Shown here piece after piece: positions 34,289 through 45,958 of a stretch of DNA of 64,000 nt (the stretch's first letter is position 1; the number at the start of each line of letters is the position of its first letter). Source of the DNA: Codonopsis lanceolata (Eukaryota; Streptophyta; Magnoliopsida; Asterales; Campanulaceae); assembly GCA_013146195.2 (NCBI GenBank), contig CM028377.1, forward strand, positions 104,065,547 to 104,129,546, given 5' to 3'. Position numbers and translations under genes: made by a program. The notes under the pieces are model-generated. The model ran no database searches. It was not told the origin of the DNA and saw only the letters and a program-made list of their open reading frames with translations.

Positions 34289-34764
34289 TTTTTCAGATCT
34301 GTTCAATTGCTGTGTTGTTTTGGACTTTTGGAGTATATATATGCTACTTATGATGTTTATGCATGTGATTTATGGACTAACATGATGCAATTTTGGTAAT
34401 AATGCATTAAATTTGGACAATTTATTTTTGCGATGCACAAATTGAACTAGTAGTCACTATTTGACCCTACTTTTCATGATTTATAATGTTAATGCAAATA
34501 AGGCTATATGATGTATGTTTTAGATCTAAATGTATTTTTACATGACATATATTCACAATACAGAATTTTTGGAATGAAATGCAAAATTTTCCGGACACAT
34601 TTTTCGGATATATTTTCGGATATATGCAAGACAAAACAGATATATTTTATGTACCATAATTGATTTTTTATGCATGCTGATGTTGTAGGGATATAAGAAA
34701 TGCCCAGGAGATATTCTTTTTCTGTGATGGGTGGCATTTTTATTTTCTTTTTAGCGCACTCCTA
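34256..34764 (+). other. Intron-like AT-rich stretch
   Basis: No coding sequence. It begins with a donor-like GTGAGT and is rich in T and in ATGCAT/GATGTTTATG phrases. It ends where minus-strand LINE sequence starts. An acceptor within it cannot be fixed. Confidence 0.35.
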
Positions 34765-36882
34765 ATACTTTTTTAAGAACAGAAAACAAGAGGGGGACAT
34801 TTTATTAATAAGACAAAAATAGAAAACAAGAGCAACCAACAAGAACACAAAGGAGCACCTCTACCAATACCAAATCAAAAAGAGACAAGAAAAACAAACT
34901 TATCACCCTTTCCGATAAGTATACAAGCCAAGCAAATCATTTGCTTGGGAAAAAGCGAAAATAATGAGTACTACAATGACTATGAGCTTCCGGCAAGAAT
35001 GAGTTTGTTCACCACTTTGTTCCTAAAAGCAAATCCATACCATACTAAAACTTACAATCCTCCAACTCGTATTTGTAACGCCAAGGAAAAGCACTATCCC
35101 CTCTAATGCCCATAAGCGCCACTTTAGAGTCAGTCTCCACCACCATCTGAGAGAAACCTCGGAGACGCACGCTTGGAGACCATAACGAAGAGCCATAACT
35201 TCCGCATATGTGTTGGAACCTGACCAAAAATACAAATCAATCACCGTCAGAGATCACGTATAATTCCTCCCCGAACAATCCCCATGCCTTGAAGAACCTC
35301 GGTATTCAACTTGAAGCCAATCGTAGGTCTTTCCCATCGAAACCATTGTCCTCGCTTACACTTAAGGAATAGGATGAGACACAACTCGAATATAAAACCC
35401 CAACGAAGAAGATGGGTGATAGGCACAACTCAACTCTTGAAGATGTAGGCGAACCTTTTGAAGAATGTTCCACCATAGGGCCATAGCGCATCATAGGACC
35501 CGATTAACACCCGAAAACAAAAGCTCCTAAACCACAAGCTCCAAGAATAAATGAGTCATAGACTATGAAAAGAAAAAAGAACCTATTTAACCTCTAACAA
35601 GAAACAAATGAAGATAAAGACTCATAGAAGAACAACGACGCACTTTACCACATATACCCCTTTACACTTGATTTTTCCCGCTCCATGAAACACTTCCACC
35701 ACTAATTTTTCCAACCAAGAAACTGCCCAGTACGAATCGATTGTAAAAAGCCGCACTTTCAAAGTTACCCGAACTTGTAATCGAAAAACCAAGTTTCAAT
35801 TGACTAGGCCGAAGTAGACACACTCTATGCACCCGAATTGATAGGCCATGAGATGTAACTCATCAAGTAAAGGCCACGCCCGATGATCTTGGTCGGGATG
35901 AGATGTAACCACATTTAACAAAGCATCAAGTAAAGGTAACGCCACGCATCTTTCACATTTAACAAAGCATCCGTAGGTAGCACCACACCGGTCAACCGCC
36001 CTAAAGAAATATCGCGATATAAGCCATTTTCCTTAATCAACTCCATCTGGGACATCACCGCCTTCCAACCCTTAGAAGCCAATTTGGAATTAAAACCTCT
36101 ATGAATATTCATGTATTTGGACTGCACAAAGTTTGCCCAAAGACCAAGATACCTTAGCCAAAGAATTTAGCCCAAGAGCGCGACATGATGAAGACTTTGA
36201 CTGACGAATGCCCGACTCCTTCGATAAAGGCCGGCAAATACTATCCCAAGCAACCCAATGAATCCTTCTATCACCCTTCGAACTCCATAAAAAGGAAGCA
36301 AAAGTTTTTTCGATCCGATGGAGAAAAAATTTGACTTTAATGGCAATGGGGTATAAACCGGAATACTACACAACACTAATTTTAGAAGAGTTAGTTTCCC
36401 GCCAAAAGATAGCAATCTAGCCTTCCATCTATCTATTTTATGAATGACCCGTTCCAACAAATTCTCAAAATAAACACGTTTAGATCTGCCATGGAAGAGA
36501 GGGACGCCGAGGTACTGAAAAGGAAAAGATTTATAAGAGCAACCCGTCCAAGCTGCAATGTCTCTCCGCCGCCGAATAGAAAAATTCCGAGATACATATA
36601 ACCCACTTTTCACCAAATTAATGAGTTGACTTGATGGCGCCTCGTACTCAATACCGAATTTTGCGGAACAAGATATCGCATATCGCGTGCAAAGATGGGA
36701 TATAACTACCGCCACGCCATGATCCCCGAATAGCTGAATAGCCATATTAATGTTACGAGACAAAACTTCTTGCACCATCACAAACAAAAGAGGTGATAAC
36801 GGATCCCCCTGACAAACTCCCCACGAAGAATGAAAGAACCCATAGCTATTGCCATTAATTCTAAGGGAGTACCAATTATTGT
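34765..36882 (-). mobile_element. L1-type LINE, 5'-truncated by Sirevirus II
   Basis: Read on the minus strand, it enters in the middle of reverse transcriptase (INGNSYGFFHSSWGVCQGDPLSPLL, split here as YSLRINGNSYGFFHSS and VCQGDPLSPLLFV, 36780-36880). It passes through the RT thumb region (SFPFQYLGVPLFHGR; KIDRWKARLLSFGGKLTLLK, about 36350-36540), a zf-RVT-like region, and an RNase H fragment (NTYAEVMALRYGLQ, 35150-35215). Its 3' end, on the left, is TATTAATAAAATGTCCCCCTC then a short A-run near 34770. Frames are broken. The missing 5' half would lie beyond the Sirevirus insertion. Confidence 0.85.
36167..36787 (-). pseudogene. LINE reverse transcriptase fragment
   Basis: 206-codon open part of the LINE above. 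It covers the C-terminal RT region with YLGVPLF at about residue 92 and the DRW.AR.LS.GGK.TL motif at about residues 118-132, characteristic of plant L1 elements. Open reading continues upstream without a Met to the Sirevirus junction at 36882, so the listed Met is not a true start. Confidence 0.85.
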
Positions 36883-38092
36883 TGTTGGTCCCGAAGTAGG
36901 CTCAATCTAGGCTAGAAGGGGGGGGTTGAATAGCCTAGATATGTTTTTATAAAACTTTTTCTTTTAAGAACACTTCTAAAGGATTTATGAAATGCTTGAA
37001 TAGAAGTGCTTAGGCAATGAAACAAATTAGATTCTAAATAATCAAGAGTGTTAAGGCAAAGCAGAATCTGAAAGCTTAAACACAATCAATTAAAGTGAGA
37101 GATAAGAAGAGTTTAATCGCACTAGAATTTGAAGTGGTTCGCATCTTGAATAGTACTACATCCACTACCAAAGTGGTTAGCTTTGGATTTTAAAAGTGCA
37201 CTTGTTTATCCACTAGGTTTATGACTTAGATCTCTAATGGATCGTGTACAAAATGAATTTTTTAACCAAGTGTATAAAGGTGAGAGAGACAATCAATGAA
37301 TAATTGTTCTCCACACGTGCAGAAATTAAGAACAGTTTAAAGACAAACAGAATGAAGCTGAGAAAGAATTTAAGATGGCAGATCTGCAGCTTCAGAAAGT
37401 TTGGTCAAGTGTTAGCCCTTGTCCTTTGATCTCTTGAATGCTTGAGTGATGAAGATGAAGCTTGAGAGTTAAAAATGCGCAAGAGTTATTTCTTCAGATC
37501 TTCAACACTTGAATATATACCAGGAAGAGATCTTTTGACCGTTGGTTTAAAATCAGAGATAATTCAGTCCAACGTTCCTTTGCATTAAATGCAATTCGGC
37601 GCTTTGGGGGAAGAAACACCACGCCATCGAGATGCGGTGTGCAGAAAGACATTACTAAACGTAGTAATGTTTCGAGAATGCAAGCTTTGCAGCTTGGAAA
37701 GTCTTCTTAGCCAAAACGGTAATGTCTTCGATCTTCGATTTACAGTCTGAACAGTTGTCATTATGCAGAGTTGACTTCTTGAAAAATAATCTGGTGAAGA
37801 CATGATGACCAGATATTTTCGAAAATATCTGAATAGGTGTACACGTGTCATTGTTCCTTGATTTTGGCCAAATTTGATTTTCCGCTATTTGAGCAGACTT
37901 CAAAGTCTGCTGTTCCTTCAAGGGTAGAAGAAGCTTGTCAGAGCGCCTAAGAACTAACACTTAGAAACTATTCTAAATAAAATGACTCTAAGACAGCAGT
38001 TGCCACACTAATCGGCACGCAGACCTTTTTAGCCCATCTTGTACAAAAGAATCAGAAGATGACTCAACCAAATCTAATCATAGGAATCAACA
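36883..38092 (-). repeat. 3' LTR of Sirevirus II
   Basis: 1,210 bp with ends TGTTGGTCCCGAAG and GGAATCAACA; aligns with 14742-15935 over its whole length with scattered differences and small indels. The two LTRs belong to different insertions, so their divergence does not date either one. Confidence 0.85.
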
Positions 38093-38108
38093 ATCTCCTC
38101 CTATTTGG
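38093..38108 (-). promoter_or_regulatory. Polypurine tract of Sirevirus II
   Basis: Minus-strand CCAAATAGGAGGAGAT immediately outside the LTR, identical to element I. Confidence 0.75.
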
Positions 38109-38589
38109 TTGATGTCATCATCTCAGCTACGAGCAGACTTTGAATCATGCACTGAGGTAATAGTATGTCTTAAGGAAATTTTTATTAAAAGCAGACATAC
38201 CTCTCAGAGCAGAAGTCTTAGTAGAGAGATAGCTAGACTAAGTACTTACAGGATAAAAACATTAAGACAAAGTACTTAAGAAGAGCAAGGTTTAAATCTA
38301 TAAGATGCATGCAGATATAAAGATTTAAACGTGAAGTTTAAATTGAGCGCATATATCGTAAAGAAGCAATTTAAACTTTGAAGGAAACTTGAGACATCTG
38401 TGATTAAACAAGTCCGCTTAAACAGCCAGGTTTTGTCAAAGCAAAGATGGTTTAACAACGTATACGTAACAAAATACCAACGTAATCAAAATAGATTGGA
38501 GTGCGTCGCTCTAAGTAGTCTCCAACCCGTATTCGGATTCTCCATTCGACGTTTCTGAGTCGGTTCTGCTCCCTCAATCGTGGCTTGAT

Positions 38590-39912
38590 TCAAGAAGTGA
38601 GTAGCTCTCTCCTCCCCGATGGCACCAACCCTACTGCTCGCATTGGCTTCTTCGACGTGGTGCAGATTGGTGAAATCAAGAACTTCGCTTCGCTAAGAAT
38701 TGCTCGAGCCATGGCGGTTTTGAGCTCATTGAAAAGACCACGAATGCCGATTTGTCGAGAGTGCAAAGATCCCGATCGAGCTTTTGTTGATCTTGAACTA
38801 GGAACCCGTGAGTTGTGAAGGCCCGAGCAAATGTCGCTCACTAGTTGATCTACAATCTTCCCTATATCAAAGATAGTGGCATGAGTAGCATTGAGGCCGT
38901 AGTTGAGCACATCAATCTGCTGTGCCATAGAAGAAACTGTCCTGTTGAGCTGAGCTAGTTGGTCGTTGTTGGCTCGAAGAAGCTCCGCACGGCGTGATCG
39001 CCAGCAGAGGTAGAGAAGGGTTAAGGTTGACAGAAATATGGCTGGTTGAAGGTTGAGGAGCAGGGTTTGGAGAAGAGGAAGATGAAGCAGGGTTTGGAGG
39101 AGAAGAGGGTTTGGAATCAACCTCAATGTCGAGCTAAGCCGCCGACAGAAGTGAGAAGCGTAGGAAGAAGAGGATACTTCTAAGAGGGAAGAAGGGAAGG
39201 GATAGTCGGGTAGAAGAATGAAGTTAGGAGAGGAAGGAGAAGGATAGAGAAGGTCTGATATGGAGGAGAAGTCAAAGAGAAAAGAGTGAGTGGCAGAGGA
39301 GATGGAGGGAAAAAGAATTTGGTAGAGATCAGAAGAGATAGAGATAGGAGTAAGGAATTGAGAAATAGGGGGAAAGATTTCTGGGTAGAAATGCGGTTTG
39401 ATACAGAAGAGTAGATATGTGAGGGGCAAGAGAAGAGAAATGGTCAGGCATAGAAAAGGAAGGAGAGGAGGTGGATGGACAGTAGTTTGAAACAACAGTA
39501 TAATGGCTAAGGAGGTGTCCGGAAGAATGGTGGAGATGGGTTCAGTGAATGGGGTGGAGAAGGGATGAGTCTTGAGGTGGAGAGGGTGATAGAGCCACGC
39601 ACTTCTTACGAAGTCTGCGCTTTGGCTTGGGAGCGGGGAAGAATGCTCCTCCTCAACAAATGCCAGGGTTGAAGAGGGAATGGGTGAAGAAGGGGTGGCA
39701 AGAAGTTCTCCCCAACAGCCAGCTAGGCATTGAAGAAGTGAGTGGAGGGAGGAAGAAGATATTGGAGAGGAAGGTGGGATGAAGGGAATGAATGGTTCGT
39801 AAGGCTCTCGCTTGCGTTTTGACTTACGCCATGGGACGGAGGAGCAAAGACTCGACGTGAGCCGAGCAGGGATCAACAGAGCTTTTTTCTTAGCAGAGGT
39901 CCAAGAGGGCAA
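38590..39912 (-). CDS. Env-like extra ORF of Sirevirus II
   Basis: 440-residue open frame, the longest in the window. The first ~60 residues are basic and Ser/Pro-rich (KSKRKREPYEPFIPFIPPSS). The middle (~60-290) is rich in Pro, Ser, Leu and Phe and low in complexity, with hydrophobic runs (about 160-200) that could be membrane segments. Residues ~310-370 are hydrophilic and heptad-like (NDQLAQLNRTVSSMAQQIDV, then IGKIVDQLV), suggesting a coiled coil. Sirevirus env-like proteins share a position next to the 3' LTR, membrane-type segments and a coiled coil, but an envelope role has not been shown. Homologous sequence continues upstream (to about 40900) in other frames, so the true N-terminus is lost. 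Intactness in a dead element may be due to low complexity. Confidence 0.5.
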   Translation of the reverse strand: MPSWTSAKKKALLIPARLTSSLCSSVPWRKSKRKREPYEPFIPFIPPSSPISSSSLHSLLQCLAGCWGELLATPSSPIPSSTLAFVEEEHSSPLPSQSADFVRSAWLYHPLHLKTHPFSTPFTEPISTILPDTSLAIILLFQTTVHPPPLLPFLCLTISLLLPLTYLLFCIKPHFYPEIFPPISQFLTPISISSDLYQILFPSISSATHSFLFDFSSISDLLYPSPSSPNFILLPDYPFPSSLLEVSSSSYASHFCRRLSSTLRLIPNPLLLQTLLHLPLLQTLLLNLQPAIFLSTLTLLYLCWRSRRAELLRANNDQLAQLNRTVSSMAQQIDVLNYGLNATHATIFDIGKIVDQLVSDICSGLHNSRVPSSRSTKARSGSLHSRQIGIRGLFNELKTAMARAILSEAKFLISPICTTSKKPMRAVGLVPSGRRELLTS

Positions 39913-41747
39913 AGAAGAAGTTTTTTCTCTTCTTGGGAACCGGCTCCGCCTCGTAAGAAGAAATCCTTTTCTTCTTCTGAGTTGTGGAGGAGCGGAGCCA
40001 GACTTGAAGAGCGCCTTGCCAGCCTTCCTTGGATAGCTTCTTGGCTAGCTTGCTATGAAGGAGTCCACAGAGTTTCTCGTGATTGATTTTAATGATCTTG
40101 AGTGGAGGAGGCTTCAAGGCATGAACGATGATAGAGAGGAAGTCCTTGCCGAGCTCTTTTCATTGAGCTTCTTTTCATTGCGAGTTGTGAGTTGATAATG
40201 AAAGTGCCGTGAATTGGATGGATAGCTTGATTTTCTTCATCTCAAAGCGAAGAGGCGAGTATGGAACCGAAGTGTTGGCCGAATGAGACAGCTTAGAAGA
40301 CGAACAAAGGGCCGCTTCTGAGAAGACAACGACAAAGATCACAAAGCATGTCAAATAAAATTTGTGCCCGCTTGAGTCTTTTGTTCAAGATGACAAGCAG
40401 AGGTGTATTCCAAATGTCTCGATGTCATGACGTCGCCATGGGTGCCATTCTTGAAGATCATACTCTTGTCAAACGATGGCCGAGAAAATAGGCATCATCT
40501 TCAAACGTCCTCTTCAGCTTAGCAGCCAGCCTTCCTTTGGAGTCTTCTCACCACGCATGTAGGACCATGCCCTTTTCAACGCCTGAGAGAGGTAGGTCCG
40601 TCAAATTCCACACCAATAATTTTGGCGATTCCGGTGATAGTGACAAGTCGTGCGAACAACAATGGTCGTGATGGAAGATTTGAGTCATTGACATGAGCGG
40701 CTCGGAAAAATTCTTCCACCAGTAGCATAGTCAACAAATCACATCTAGCATAAACAAATGTAATGCCGATCGTTGGTTTAAGTCATCTACAATTTTAACC
40801 CCAGGCATAGGCACGAATGTATGGTTCGTCAATACACATCCCTGATGATACATGGTGGGGGCAATTTTGGAATGTCGAGTCGACGCTCGAGGTTTGTGAA
40901 GAGATGCGTAAGAAGTACCAAATTAAAAATCACGTAACGTAAATTAGGGCAAGAACTTGAGATTTCAAAAGCGAAGCTTAAGCATAAGCCCTAAAAATTT
41001 CATGGAATGCTATATATGGTCAAAATATAACTTGAAATACAAATCGATCAATAACATTTATAAGAGGGTATTATCGAAATGAACAAAGAAGAATTTGAAG
41101 ATTTAACAGTTATGAAGCTAACAGCTACATGAACAGACAGTAATGGCGTAACAATAGATGAGATAGCATACTTAACTCGTACTGAGATTATGAAGTTAGG
41201 GTTCGAAATTTCTTACCATTTTCGAAGATTTGCAGAAGAAGAAGAAGTAAATGTCGAATCGTAATCAACTATCGAACAGGCGAAGGAAGTAGAAAATTTT
41301 TAGAGAGAAGAAACTTTAGTGAGAGAGAGAGAGAGAATAGAAAGAGACAGTTTTGGTAAAAAGAACTTTTTGGCGGTTGAGGGTTTATAAAGGGCGTGCC
41401 ATCAATATAGAGACTTGTGAAACCTCATTAAGTCGACGCCTTTTGATGACAAGACTTAATGAATGACGGCTTTTAGGAAAGAGAAAAGGGCCTTTTCAAA
41501 TATTCACTCAACCAATTTCAAAACTGGTCCCTCATAATTTGCATAAGCCTCCCTCTCAAAATTATAGTTTAGAAAACTCATTTTTCTTTTAGTGACTTTA
41601 GAAATTCTTGATTTAAAATATTTGAAAGTAATAAGTCTGCTTAAAATAAATTTTCAAGTCTGCTTAAAATAAATTTTCAAGTCTGCTTAAAATAAATTTT
41701 AGAAATATTATTTTGGAAATAAAAAAAATTAATTTTTTTGATATAAT
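39913..41747 (-). other. Upstream part of env-like region and spacer, Sirevirus II
   Basis: 39913-40900 aligns with the fragmented 17700-18780 segment of element I and is frame-broken. 40900-41747 is non-coding, with a GA run near 41318-41335 and the AAGTCTGCTTAAAATAAATTT repeats at about 41633-41700. Confidence 0.5.
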
Positions 41748-41981
41748 TTAAGCAGTCGGGTCAAGCATACCAAGCTCTCCCCTTAGATAAGCAAACCTGT
41801 CTGCTTCTAGAGCTTTGGTGAAGATGTCTGCTAGTTGATGGTCAGTTGAAATATACTTCATACTAATGTTTCTCTTTTCTACATTGTCCCTTAGAAAGTG
41901 ATATCGAACATCGATATGCTTTGTCTTGGAATGCATCACTGGATTGTATGTGATAGAGATTGCTGAGGTGTTATCACACAT
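41748..41981 (-). pseudogene. Copia RNase H, C-terminal part (Sirevirus II)
   Basis: Open 77 codons with the copia RNase H ending: CDNTSAISITYNPVMHSKTK with the conserved His/Lys segment, then HIDVRYHFLRD and ADIFTKAL. Its end at 41748 marks the end of pol. The N-terminal part of RNase H continues in other frames toward 42480. Confidence 0.85.
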
Positions 41982-42479
41982 GATTGGGCAGTCTGCTACT
42001 TTGATGTCGTAGTCTACTAACCGCCGTTTGATCCATAGCAGCTGACAAGCAGCCTACCAGCCTATGTATTCTCGCTTCGTGGTGGAATTTGAGACGATGC
42101 TTGTTTTTGCTAGCCCAAGAGACGAAGTCTGCCTCCTAGAAATTGACAAGTTCCACTAGTGCTTTTTCTCTCAATTTGACAAAAGATAGTTCAAGGCTCG
42201 AGTATCCAACCAAGTTGAAAGATGATTCCCTTGGATACCGATACCTAAGTTGGTGGTATCTGATACGTATTTGATGATTCTTTTGGCTGCAAGAAGATGT
42301 GACTCACGAGGGTCTGCTTGAAATCTAGCACACACCCCAACAGCATACACTATGTCGGGTCTGCTGGCGGTGAGGTAGAGTAGAGAACCAATTATCCCCC
42401 TATAGTGGGTGATATCAACTTTCTTTCCTCAGTAAGTCTTTTGTAAGTTTGCATCTAGCACCATTGAGTATCAAATGTG

Positions 42480-43140
42480 TTTGTCAAGCTTCCAATCCAA
42501 ATTTTTGACAAGATCTTTAGCATACTTGGATTGACCGATGAATATCCCTTTGTTGGACTGTTGAATTTGAAGACCCAAGAAGAATGTGAGTTCTCCCATC
42601 ATACTCATTTGAAACTTGCCACCATAAGTGTTTCAAATCGCTACATAGCTTCTCATTTGTGGATCCGAAAATGATATCATCAACGTAGATCTGTACCAGC
42701 AGAGAATGTCCTTTGTGCTTGAGAATGAAGAGAGTGGTGTCAATCTTGCCTCGCACGAATCCTTGTTCAACCAGAAACTTAGAAAGGGTTTCATACCAGG
42801 CTCGAGGAGCTTGCTTAAGACCATAGAGAGCCTTCTTAAGCTTGTAAACATGAGTTTCTTTTCCTTTTTCTACAAAGCCCGGAGGTTGAGCAACGTAACC
42901 GCTTTCTTGAAGATCACCATTAAGGAACGCGCTCTGACATCCATTTGGTACAAAGACAAAGTCTTTGTATGTAGCATAGGCTAAGAAGAATTCGATAGCT
43001 TCCAATCCTTGCTACAGAGCGAATGTTTCATCATAGTCGATCCCTTCTTCTTGGCGATATCCCCTTGTGCAACAAGTCTTGCTTTGTTCCTCACTATGTT
43101 TCCATCCTCATCCTTCTTGTTTCGAACACCCATTTTGTGC
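42480..43140 (-). pseudogene. Copia reverse transcriptase (Sirevirus II)
   Basis: Frame 42517-43005 contains SAFLNGDLQE, QPPGFVEKGKETHVYKLKKA then LYGLKQAPRAWYE, and the catalytic LVQIYVDDIIFGSTNE. These are the standard copia RT blocks. The N-terminal block (WVFRNKKDEDGN-like, about 43080-43140) is in another frame, and the C-terminal end is frameshifted after LKHLWWQ. The equivalent in element I is more decayed and ends at the gap. Confidence 0.9.
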
Positions 43141-43638
43141 CAATGACCGATGATCGCAGTGCTTTGGAACTAGCTTCCATACTTGACATCGCTCAAATTG
43201 TTGAAGTTCTTCTTGCATGGCTTCCACCAACTTGGATCTTCAAGAGCTTCTTCGACCTTCTTTGGCTCTTCTTCTCCGAGACAAATGCAAAGACGTAACA
43301 TACATTCATTTTTGAAGATCTTCCGTCCGCATCCAACATGAATATCACCAATGATTTGAGATCGGATGGTCTTTGCATGTTCTTGCATAGCAGAATATGA
43401 TGAGTTGTTGCTTCTTCATGACAAAGTTCGGAGGGCTATGTGGAAGATCACCGTGTCTTGATGAGAGTTGTGTTCTAATTTGGCTCATAGGTAAGTTGAG
43501 GAATAGAATTTTCGCTTGAGAAACAAAAGGTTCTTGATTCGGATTTTCTTGAGCAGGTTGAAGTCTTCTCGTGACCCGCTTGTCAAGAAGTGATGGTCGT
43601 GAATGTTTGATTGAGTTGCCGGTGAAGGATTAGGTATA

Positions 43639-44800
43639 CTAGAGGTCGATGGTCAGTGTACCTGCCTCAACATTAACAAAGTCATCAAGAACATTTGGAG
43701 CCACACGTGGCTCTAATAAATCAAATTCATCAAATGAAACATGAACGTATTCAACTATTTTTAATGAACGTTGTTGAAAACCCCGTAAGCTTGGAGTGTA
43801 AGGCATAACCCAAAATACACCTTCATCGGCTTTATGATCAAATTTGCCTCTATAATCATTACCATTGTAGACTATAAAGCATTTACGTACCAAGATTTTA
43901 AAAAATCCAATGTTTGGGGTTTTACCTCTCCAAAGTTCATGTGGTGTTTTACCGTGAAATTTGTTGATCAATGATCTGCTTTGAGTGCAGTCAGTATTGA
44001 CGCTTCGCCTGTATGTTTGGGCAACTTTGCTTCAGCTAAGCATAGTTTTAGCAGCCTTCGATAAGTGTTCTGCTCTTCCTTTCAAAGAACGCCGCTTGCT
44101 GTGGAGTTCTTACACAGAAGTTGCCCAATACCGCGATCATCACAGATTTTTGCTATTCCATTGTTGGTGAACTCGCCATTGTCCGATCGAACGCCACCGA
44201 TTTCATCGAAGCTTTTTGCGCTTGCAATCTTCCTCGAATAGTGTCAAAGAAGATCGTGATGTGATCTTTAGAAGACATCATCTCTGCCCAAGTGTATCTT
44301 GTATAGTCATCCACTACTACTAGTGTATATCCAAAACCACCATAACTAAGAGTAGTGATCCGGTCCGAAGAGATCCATGTGCAGCTTGTAGAGGTCTTGT
44401 CGCCAGAGTCCTGGGTTTGCTTTTGAATGACGCTTTGAAAGCTTTCCCAGCTTGGCATGCTTTCAACGCAGACGAACGATCATGGCTTAGAGACCTCGGG
44501 CAATCCTTTCGACTAGACCTTCTTTGATAGCTTGGCTAGATATTTGAAGTTCAAATGATCGAGTCTTTTATGCCACAACCTTTTGCGCCTCTTGTCTTGA
44601 GCAGAGTTTGCCACAAGACATAGATTAGTAGCCTTACCGTAGCGCTCAAATCTATTACATAGACATTCCTCGTTTCCATGACCTGAAACCACTGGCTGAG
44701 CAAGATATTGATCCTTGATATCACATCTGCTTGAGGAGAATTGACATATAAGCCCTTGTCACGCATTGAGAAATACTCAGAGATTATGTTTCAAGCCTTC
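43639..44800 (-). pseudogene. Copia integrase and GAG-pre-integrase (Sirevirus II)
   Basis: 44551-44766 holds the end of the zinc-binding GAG-pre-integrase domain in split frames. 44153-44458 has the integrase core, with YTLVVVDDYTRYTW carrying the first catalytic Asp and, near 44160-44200, the second (SDNGEF-like) segment in shifted frames. 43639-43971 carries NKFHGKTPHELWRGKTPN, the post-core region, and the C-terminal conserved segment (HKADEGVFW, YVHVSFDEF). Frames are broken at least three times. Confidence 0.85.
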
Positions 44801-45858
44801 TACAAGAGAGACTTTTCCAATGGAGAGATTTCCGAATGATGGATCCATAGCCAATTGTTCTTCCTTTAGCATTGTCTCCGAAGATGACCGAGGCCTTCTC
44901 GCTGTAAATATTAGAGAAGGCAGATTCTCCCATTACGTGTCTGAGCACCGCTATCTAGATACCCACATCTTTCTTTTCTAAGTTTGAGATAGCCATACAC
45001 ACCAGAGTAGAGGTAAGAAAATCATGGTCCCTTTATTTTCCTTTACGGGTCCAAGTGGTTAGCGTATTTGGAACCCATACTTACCGATTTTTGAATAGGG
45101 ATCCAAAGAAGTTTATGATGGATTTCAAGAGACATTCATGGACCAAGTGGGCCAAACACTTACAAAATGTACAAAGGATGAAAATTGGCTGAATTCACGA
45201 TTATGCCGGATGTTTGATGGTTTTTGAACACTTTTCTTAACAGCTGGTTAGGCCTTGTTAACAACAAGCTAGAGGCATCTCAGATGAGGTTTTGAAGTCT
45301 CAGATATTACGAAGCTTCGCTTAGCAAAAGAATGTTTGCCGGTAGTAGACTTTGATGCCTCATGCATTTTCCTTAAGCTTGGTGTCAACATTCAGGTGAG
45401 CGCTGGAAATCATCCGTGGTACCAAGGATGAACTGATAGGTTTGAGCGCATTTTCATCTGCCCAAACAACAGCCTTTGCTTTCACGTATGCCGGTGGAGG
45501 GTCCGTTGTAAGTCCGCACTTTCTTAACGCATTTATCTCCAGATGATTGCTTTGCTTTCAAAGCTTCACTCAAGCTTCTCGTTAATTTGAACCTTAGTAT
45601 TTATAAGTGAGTATAAAGACCAATTCCTTTCTTTACTCCTTGTTAGGTTTCTCTGGATGACTAGGCAGAATGTTACTATTCACCGTGAAATGTTCATTTT
45701 CTTGTTCGTAGGTTGCGCTAGAGATTTCATTAGAGAATCCTAGCCCGTATTTATCTGCTGAGGGCTTTTGATCTCCAAGAATTTGATCAAAGACCGCCGC
45801 TGAGTTATTCCATGGAGTTAATGGTTTTTGCAACTCTTCTTCTCAACATGATCAACTC
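44801..45858 (-). pseudogene. Gag/protease-proximal region of Sirevirus II, decayed
   Basis: A CCHC-like segment can be read at about 45160-45195 (CKCLAHLVHEC), fitting the gag zinc knuckle. Frame 45633-45833 contains DKYGLGFSNEI, typical of the gag C-terminal side in this lineage. No intact protease motif was found. Sequence ends at the gap. Confidence 0.5.
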
Positions 45859-45958
45859 NNNNNNNNNNNNNNNNNNNNNNNNNNNNNNNNNNNNNNNNNN
45901 NNNNNNNNNNNNNNNNNNNNNNNNNNNNNNNNNNNNNNNNNNNNNNNNNNNNNNNNNN
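45859..45958. other. Assembly gap (100 N)
   Basis: Exactly 100 Ns in or just after the gag region of Sirevirus II. The 5' LTR of that element should lie here or be lost. Confidence 0.98.

Larger units (their letters stand above)
36883..45858 (-). mobile_element. Sirevirus-like Ty1/copia retrotransposon II
   Basis: Second member of the family, again on the minus strand, and larger. On the + strand from the left: 3' LTR, polypurine tract, env-like ORF, spacer, RNase H, RT, integrase, GAG-pre-integrase, and gag-proximal sequence up to the gap. Gene order PR/INT/RT/RH is that of copia, and the extra ORF next to the 3' LTR is that of Sireviruses. It interrupts the LINE at 36882. Frames are broken, so it is not autonomous. 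Its 5' LTR is not visible. Confidence 0.85.
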
